64,000 nucleotides of DNA, taken from positions 1,860,001 to 1,924,000 of the forward strand of contig WACJ01000274.1 in NCBI GenBank assembly GCA_008973525.1, written 5' to 3'. The position numbers were made by a program, and so were the translations under genes. Of the stretch, positions 61,701 to 64,000 are shown in pieces. A model generated the notes under the pieces. The model ran no database searches and was not told the origin of the DNA. It saw nothing but the letters and a program-made list of their open reading frames with translations. Origin of the DNA: Stenopsyche tienmushanensis. Its lineage: Eukaryota; Arthropoda; Insecta; Trichoptera; Stenopsychidae. How positions within the stretch are numbered: position 1 is the stretch's first letter; each line of letters opens with the position of its first letter.

Positions 61701-62518
61701 TGACGAATGATGCCAATATATCAAATTGTTGAAACCTATGTGCTTTTTAAAGTCCATTTGCTCACCAAAAAAGGATATAAATCTTCAATAGATCCTCATG
61801 CTTCAAGATATGGAATAAATTATCGATATTGGATGCATCAATCTGAAAAATTGATCAATTTAAATGATCAGGGTCATATATGAGTGACTGAGCTTGGGGC
61901 GCAAAACGCAAAATACCGACCCAGCCGAGAGTTGCACATAGTTATTATTTTACTTAGCCATTCTACTTTACATGAATCAATACTCATTGACTGTGCGTTT
62001 TTGTAATATATACTATATCTGAGTTTTCTTCGTTATCGCTTTAAAAAACCCGGTTATGATTTGCACTTTTATCTTCCTAAAAATGGAAAAAAGTGGCGTT
62101 TCAGTTAGATGACTGAAAAGTCTTTAGTTATGAATAATATGATAACACAATAGCTGAAAATCCTATTGATAACATTTTTTCATACATTAGTTATACAAAT
62201 TTCGTTTAATATTCAAATTCGCGCCCAAAATGACGTATATTAACGGGATGGGCATTTTAAAAATATTTTATATTCAGTTAAAGATGACGTATATATACGG
62301 GGGTGGGCATTTTTTATATGTTTTATATGCTGAAATTTGAATCTTTTCAGGGTTGCACGTGCTTCATGCGGGGGGTTGCAGCGTCCGCGAAGTAAGAAGA
62401 TCAATGGGGAAGAGGATCGCGTGCCACACCGCGAAGAATCGCTTTGAATGGAACCCCGTGTGTGGACAGAATAACCTCACGTACGCCAATCCCTACTTGT
62501 ACATCTGTCACCGTCCAC
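34679..62518 (+). CDS. Secreted multi-Kazal domain protein (split gene, 3' part outside window)
   Basis: Five exons (34679-34715, 41427-41666, 50526-50696, 55100-55237, 62351-62518), all joined in phase 1 by GT-AG introns, encode 251 complete residues before the window ends. Residues 1 to about 20 form a signal peptide (MYINGACILAILGLILFGDV). Four Kazal-like repeats follow, with cysteines C54-C68-C83-C102, C116-C126-C141-C159, C164-C174-C189-C205 and C220-C233-C248, whose last cysteine must be on the next exon. The hallmarks (P.C or .VC, then TY.N or TF.N, H.G.C) repeat four times. Canonical Kazal domains have six cysteines; here C2 and C4 are missing in every domain, so only C1-C5 and C3-C6 can pair. 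Kazal proteins usually inhibit serine proteases. Without the C2 anchor beside the reactive site, inhibition is uncertain here. I do not recognise an orthologue. Confidence 0.88.
35830..36035 (+). repeat. Composite repeat with LINE tail, copy 2
   Basis: Contains TGTAAAATTTAAACAACCCACC, a run ending in the ACAACTTCGTTTCGTAAT block, GCGGACCGGTTGGACACACAG and TGATCTGTACGATCACGGAAG, in the same order as the copy at 39150-39320. Open reading on either strand is incidental. Confidence 0.6.
36590..36708. repeat. Related MITE copy (CGGTT family)
   Basis: ACTGGTAAAACCGTTATTTT, TCCTAACCGAACCGATATAA and ATAACGGTTCGAAGCC; the right end is well preserved, the left end is lost. Confidence 0.65.
37097..37366 (+). 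repeat. Dispersed repeat B, copy 2
   Basis: ATGCTATATTTGTATATCCG start, GGACCGTCGCAGCGTGTATG, TTGAAATCGATTCATTATAT, and the CGCAAATAGGCGACCGTACT end. Complete or nearly so, about 270 bases, in Kazal intron 1. Confidence 0.7.
38900..39330 (+). repeat. Composite repeat, long copy 3
   Basis: Begins GGGGCCATAACAAGGGGGTG and GGGGCGCAAAACGCAGAATA, then the GGCCATTCTACTTTAC block, then the LINE-tail module (AACTTCATTTTGTAATGAGA, GTCCGAAAACCGGACCGATT) and ends near GGCATTTTGTGG. This is the most complete copy. It shows that the 5' module and the LINE-derived 3' module move as a unit of roughly 430 bases. Confidence 0.65.
40060..40352. repeat. Two adjacent MITE copies (CGGTT family)
   Basis: TTCAGGGCTTCCAAC with ATATCGGTTCGATTACAG (40070-40145), and CCAGGGCTTCGATCCC with ACATAACCGAACCGATATAA (40243-40352). 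The second stops immediately before the mariner at 40371, so the mariner may have inserted in or beside it. Confidence 0.55.
40371..41168 (+). mobile_element. Mariner element with perfect 18-bp ends, 798 bp
   Basis: TCCCGAAAGTAAGTGTAC at 40371 and its exact reverse complement ending at 41168. Coding remnants on the plus strand: DEKWVAHYTSELKRQ, KIMASVFWNRKGIILIEFLP, RYCETLKKL, LLDLFGWDVLNH, and SPEALNKM near the end. These are the mariner motifs in order but with the N-terminal HTH half missing and the middle worn. A short relative is at 63059. Confidence 0.88.
41427..41666 (+). CDS. Kazal gene exon 2 (domain 1)
   Basis: Acceptor TTCTTCTCTGCAG, donor GTAAGA, phase 1 at both ends. It encodes the end of the signal peptide, a proline- and glutamine-rich linker (residues 23-50) and the first three cysteines of domain 1 with EPVC and TFTNEMYLNC. 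Methionine stands where C4 is expected. Confidence 0.88.
42373..42434 (+). repeat. Family A pogo-like terminal fragment
   Basis: About 60 bases, GTTGGACTACAGGGGGCGCC to CATGTCTACTGTA, match the right end of the 29281-30120 element. The rest of the element is absent. Confidence 0.65.
43977..44125. mobile_element. Palindromic 149-bp MITE
   Basis: Perfect 15-bp inverted ends, CAGGGCTTCGAACCG and CGGTTCGAAGCCCTG, with interior repeats of ACCGTTATTTT and ACCGAACCGATATAAA type. Related partial copies are at 30315, 36590, 40060 and 40243. Confidence 0.8.
44775..45435 (-). mobile_element. Degraded, internally deleted mariner
   Basis: Minus strand: VHNSERCLELFQLNKNDF..RYVTI, IEKGRIINSEYYVAFMLGL (the mariner LEKG.TINSEYY..LL), a PQMKKKKNALSRRQ block, and MIAEIEIAYFEAKDFNRSTK (the mariner VIAETEAYFEAKDKSYY). 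Between RYVTI and IEKGR the catalytic segment is lost. Several frameshifts. Confidence 0.8.
45485..45791 (+). repeat. Dispersed repeat B, copy 3
   Basis: GATGCTATATTTGTATATCC start, deletion of the GTCGCAGCG block, then AACACTGTCGATAGCACACA, AATCGATTCATTATATCATT, ACAATCGTACGATGTACGCA and CTCAACGTGCAAGACACTTT. The last block is also in the 53945 copy. Confidence 0.7.
46085..46120 (+). repeat. Short fragment similar to LINE 3' UTR
   Basis: About 27 bases (TCCGATATTTCGAACC...) match the region near 31112-31138 downstream of the LINE stop with only a few substitutions. Too short for a firm assignment. Confidence 0.3.
46412..47792 (+). mobile_element. Internally deleted Tigger (pogo) DNA transposon
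   Basis: The ends are CAGTGGAACCTCGATAAACC and, inverted, the complement of AAATCGAGGTTTCACTG, flanked by TA on both sides (46410-46411 and 47793-47794). This is the classic Tigger terminal repeat and target site. Inside, an ATG at 47320 starts MPPPMKKTRSLAEKLKIIQD then ..KAKRLGLAPSTLC, the CENP-B-type DNA-binding helix-turn-helix. After a frame change the sequence continues with IRKTIEIYSKEID and ends ..TNIKEFFKK before a stop near 47632, matching the C terminus of Tigger proteins. The catalytic DDE core is missing, so the 1381-bp element is non-autonomous. Confidence 0.9.
47320..47632 (+). pseudogene. Tigger transposase remnant (N- and C-terminal parts fused)
   Basis: About 55 codons of the N-terminal HTH domain are followed by a short duplicated TGTTGCTATGAAG(A) and a shifted frame carrying roughly the last 55 codons. 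The duplication sits exactly at the deletion joint, as expected from microhomology repair. The coding order in the intact family is HTH, CENP-B domain, DDE, lysine-rich C terminus; only the first and last remain. Confidence 0.8.
49503..49880 (-). repeat. Composite repeat, copy 4 (inverted)
   Basis: Read on the minus strand it has GGGGCGCAAAACGCAGAATA, the GGCCATTCTACTTTAC block, an AACTTCGTTTGGTAATGAGA block, the CAATCGCGAGGCGCTCATTCG segment that matches the LINE C terminus, and GCGGACCGGATGG. Ends carry GTAACAAG-like and CGTGATAAGG words. It lies in the intron between Kazal exons 2 and 3. Confidence 0.65.
50526..50696 (+). CDS. Kazal gene exon 3 (end of domain 1, domain 2)
   Basis: Acceptor TTTTCTTGCAG, donor GTAAGT. 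It starts with the H.GPC that closes domain 1, then domain 2 with PPEC, NPICGSDNMTYANVGAINC. The residue in the C4 position is glycine. NPICGSD..TY.N is the textbook Kazal core. Confidence 0.92.
51250..52070 (+). mobile_element. Family A pogo-like element, about 820 bp
   Basis: Left end GGGACCCACGGTAATCCGAC, right end ACCGCGGGTCTACTGT, inverted relative to each other. The left subterminal block (TTTGTCGGACTGTAGAGTAC) also occurs at 3080, 25570, 29330 and 58110. The middle holds an unrelated block around 51380-51520 (CACGGTTATATGGTTCC) that may be a nested insertion. It lies in the intron between Kazal exons 3 and 4. Confidence 0.7.
52071..55099. other. Kazal intron 3, right part
   Basis: AT-rich, with repeat B at 53945-54263 followed by GTTTCATCGCAATCGAATG-type words at 54395-54530. 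No coding signal. Confidence 0.6.
53945..54263 (+). repeat. Dispersed repeat B, copy 4
   Basis: GGACCGTCGCAGCGTATATA, AACACTGTCGATAGCAAACA, ATCGTACGATGTACGCATGA, and CTCGCAAATAGGCGACCGTA near the end. The 5' end is shorter than in the 37097 copy. Confidence 0.7.
55100..55237 (+). CDS. Kazal gene exon 4 (end of domain 2, domain 3)
   Basis: Acceptor TTTTGTTTCAG, donor GTAAGA. It closes domain 2 with AHEGEC and encodes domain 3: TC, nine residues, VCASNGITYRNIGEVKC. Glycine again occupies the C4 position. An RGD tripeptide occurs in the C1-C3 loop (PDRGDLNK); whether it has an adhesive role is unknown. Confidence 0.9.
55795..56153 (+). repeat. LTR-like dispersed repeat, copy 2
   Basis: TTGGATCATGTGGGGG, GAATGGATGGGGATTGACGG, CACGAGAGAAAGATCGG, ACGTCTTTCCGCAGCCAAGG, AGAAGCGATCGGTCGGTATT, then a small inverted pair (GATGTCGCTGTTAATCTG / CAGATTAACAGCGC) before CTCACACTACA at the right end. 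The TG...CA form and the hairpin are compatible with an LTR end, but no target duplication is seen. Confidence 0.5.
57110..57345 (-). pseudogene. Unassigned coding-like segment, GC-richer, one in-frame stop
   Basis: On the minus strand a frame of about 60 codons ends at a TGA near 57150 and continues for a further 33 codons or so to a TAA near 57045. It uses many G/C-ending codons, unlike random ORFs here, and has ordinary protein composition: FLKWHLAQNADRCVEFES, LYNGTFEGGIGNKWRKDAV, VFRRSYVDMYAAPTK, then FEAQVIYLHVMSYHMFSPLF. I do not recognise the family. It could be a host exon, a retropseudogene or an integrated foreign gene relic. No good splice sites bracket it. Confidence 0.35.
58071..58178 (-). 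repeat. Family A pogo-like terminal fragment
   Basis: TCCGGACCACAAGGGGTCGG, TATAGTCCGACAAATTGGAT and ACGTTTGTCGGATTACCGCG are the inverted left end of the 51250 element; only about 105 bases are kept. Confidence 0.65.
58625..59110 (+). repeat. Composite repeat, copy 5 with internal duplication
   Basis: Starts GGGCCGTAACAAGG, then GGCGTAACTGGGCTTG, the GACCATTCTACTTTAC block, and two successive LINE-tail modules (GTCCGAAAAGCAGACCGG at about 58831 and GTCCGAAAAGCGGACCGG at about 58968). The second keeps 50 or more codons alignable with the LINE end at 30890 (GMASNREPLIRNISGPKSGP). Confidence 0.65.
59600..60060 (-). mobile_element. Mariner N-terminal (HTH) fragment
   Basis: Minus strand: REFIEGNNATAILNKRSENH, SLDDEPRPGRPREFNDHIL, and IHRKLKAF...K after a frame change. 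D(E/D)PRPGRP..F is the signature between the two helix-turn-helix motifs of Tc1/mariner transposases. The catalytic part is absent. Confidence 0.65.
61890..62045 (+). repeat. Composite repeat, 5' module only, copy 6
   Basis: GCTTGGGGCGCAAAACGCAA, GCCATTCTACTTTACATGAA, TTTTGTAATATATACTATAT and CTTCGTTATCGCTTT reproduce the 5' half of the copy at 38900. The LINE-tail half is absent. Confidence 0.55.
62351..62518 (+). CDS. Kazal gene exon 5 (end of domain 3, domain 4)
   Basis: Acceptor ATCTTTTCAG, donor GTGAGT. It closes domain 3 with LHAGGC and carries domain 4: IAC, twelve residues including a basic linker, NPVCGQNNLTYANPYLYIC. Tyrosine is at the C4 position. The donor in phase 1 and the missing last cysteine show that at least one more exon lies to the right of the window. 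Confidence 0.9.
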
Positions 62519-63058
62519 GTGAGTACACTACTTAATGTCACTTAAATTTAAATTGCATCTTCTTATTGCAAACCAGCAGGTGTTGGATAACCATCAACAT
62601 ATTCGCGGAATGTCCGAGATTACATCATTGGCATGCTTTATTTAGGTGCTCGCTGTTGTTCGTCCAATTATCCGTAATCAAAGACAGATTTTATTCAACT
62701 ACGAAATAAATCTTCTTCTAATTAGTTGCAACCGAAATGATAAATAATGGACGTTTTCAAAGGTGGGTGATGCGTCACATTTCGTGTTTACAAATTGATC
62801 TATTTTAGTCTTCGGCCACTCGGATTGATTTGTCGATGCCAATTAGAGCAGTGAACGCATCTCTTATGATGCCATTGTGTAAATTTTCAAGATCCATTGC
62901 AGTTAATGAGTAGAATTTGTGGGCCGTCTAAAAGTAGGAAATCCGTAGCTGTAGAGCCATATTAGTACAATGCTTGACTGATCTTTTCCTTATCTTATTC
63001 AAATATACAAAATATATTAATGCAATTTCTGTCACTTTAACGTATAGTACTTGGCACA

Positions 63059-63271
63059 TCCCGAAAGTAAGTGTACTAAATATTTATATTTTTTTACCGG
63101 ATTTCTTACCGACATTTTTCACGCAACTGGGCACTACAACGTAAATTTACGTGCTACCGTGTTCCTGCTATGCTCGCGTTGTCAGGAGATTCCCTTCTAC
63201 CATTCAGTATGGCCAACCCTTAAAAACAAAAAGCCACAGCCCGTTATTGTCACAGTACACTTACTTTCTGA
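63059..63271. mobile_element. 213-bp MITE derived from the 40371 mariner family
   Basis: Left end TCCCGAAAGTAAGTGTAC is identical to the mariner at 40371; the right end is GTACACTTACTTTCTGA. The inner 180 bases (CTATGCTCGCGTTGTCAGG, GAAGGG/CCCTTCTAC, CCCGTTATTGTCAC) match positions 40385-40540 of the larger element in inverted orientation. TATGCCTCGTAT follows the right end in both copies. Confidence 0.85.
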
Positions 63272-63293
63272 ATATGCCTCGTATGTCTTAATT

Positions 63294-63364
63294 TATGTAA
63301 AAGCTTCATACACGCTGCGACGTTCCTGACAGATAAGTGACGGACAAGCAAATATAGCATCTAT
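63294..63364 (-). repeat. Dispersed repeat B, 5' fragment
   Basis: Inverted: ATAGATGCTATATTTG, GTCACTTATCTGTCAGGAAC and GTCGCAGCGTGTATGAAGC. It begins right after the MITE at 63059-63271. Confidence 0.6.
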
Positions 63365-64000
63365 GTTTAATTTTCAAAGAAATTTTACTAACATGTATGT
63401 GACAACAAATCTGCACTTTACGAGATACCATTACGTCGAGTGTTTGATTTTACGATGATATGCAAAGTTAACTTTAGAGAATCCGCGCACACTCCTCATA
63501 AAACATATTTGGCATACGTAAACTGCCAAAAACATTATGTACGATGAACGTAAGAATGCTATTTATGTTTTTTTTTTATGGACGCAAATATTTTTGAAGG
63601 ACGCTGTCTGTAATTGAAGTGAAATTTGTATAGGTGCGGTAGGCCAAATTGGCTTGATCGTCACGAAAAATGAAACTCGAAGCTCAAAAGACGCTACGCG
63701 CATGCGGTACGTATGTGTCTGTATATAGCATATAGCAACCGCCACACCAGTAGCAAACTTATTTTATTATATATTACACAAACACGGCTTCATCTTTTAG
63801 TTTAATTTGGTGAGACTGTGAGAATAGATAAGTAATGAGTGCATGTGATGGTATGTTACAATTCCAATTGAGATTTATGTGCAAGTCTTTCAGATGTTTC
63901 GAAGGTAATTGAGCATGAGTGATTTGCACAATTAAATTTTGGGGGCACACTTAGCTGCATCGGGTCGAATGAATGCAAGCAGTGGGACATCTTTGCGACA

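Larger units (their letters stand above)
55238..62350. other. Kazal intron 4
   Basis: 7.1 kb intron with the LTR-like repeat, the unassigned segment at 57110-57345, a family A fragment, composite copies 5 and 6 and a mariner HTH fragment. The stretch 60061-61889 shows no recognisable gene. Confidence 0.65.
62519..64000. other. Kazal intron 5, cut by window edge
   Basis: Contains the MITE at 63059 and the repeat B fragment at 63294; no further Kazal exon was found before the end of the window. Confidence 0.6.

Noticed and set aside
1..64000. A CRISPR array, bacterial operon or prophage
   Set aside because: No regularly spaced identical repeats, no ribosome-binding sites with adjacent long ORFs; the genes are clearly split eukaryotic genes.

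Overview
The window looks like AT-rich nuclear DNA of an insect, or at least an arthropod. Its genes are split by kilobase-scale introns with GT-AG junctions. Most of the remaining recognisable sequence is dead mobile DNA: mariner, pogo/Tigger and non-LTR elements plus short dispersed repeats. No bacterial operon, tRNA, rRNA or CRISPR signal was seen. The order of insect cannot be fixed from sequence alone.

Layout. (1) 1154-13360, plus strand: a complete TMEM120 (TMPIT/NET29/TACAN family) gene. Six constant exons are followed by two tandem, homologous versions of the exon for the last membrane helix (8110-8199 and 11372-11530) and a shared final coding exon. All junctions around the duplicated exon are phase 0. 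(2) 13361-34600: an intergenic, transposon-rich stretch. It contains a jockey-type reverse transcriptase fragment (15332-15925), an intronless minus-strand aldo-keto reductase broken by three single-base frameshifts (16394-17278), several mariner and Tigger remnants, the C-terminal end of an R1/LOA-like LINE (30805-31045) and a CpG-richer zone just before the next gene. (3) 34679 to beyond the right edge, plus strand: a secreted multi-Kazal protein. It has a signal-peptide exon and four further exons in the window, all joined by phase-1 introns and separated by 4.4-8.9 kb introns full of repeats. Each Kazal domain crosses an intron, so its last cysteine lies on the next exon, and every domain lacks the same cysteine pair.

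The two intact genes are not functionally linked. TMEM120 is a nuclear-envelope/ER membrane protein with an elongase-like fold; the Kazal protein is extracellular. The rest is mainly a record of transposition. At least seven mariner relics, a 1.4 kb internally deleted Tigger with TA target-site duplication, a family of pogo-like elements with CAG(C/T)AGACCC ends, a mariner with its 213-bp derivative MITE, palindromic MITEs, fold-back elements, an LTR-like repeat, and a composite repeat carrying a LINE tail can all be told apart by eye. The most interesting items are the duplicated TMEM120 terminal-helix exon, the coordinated loss of one disulfide in the Kazal array, and an unassigned GC-richer coding-like segment near 57.2 kb.
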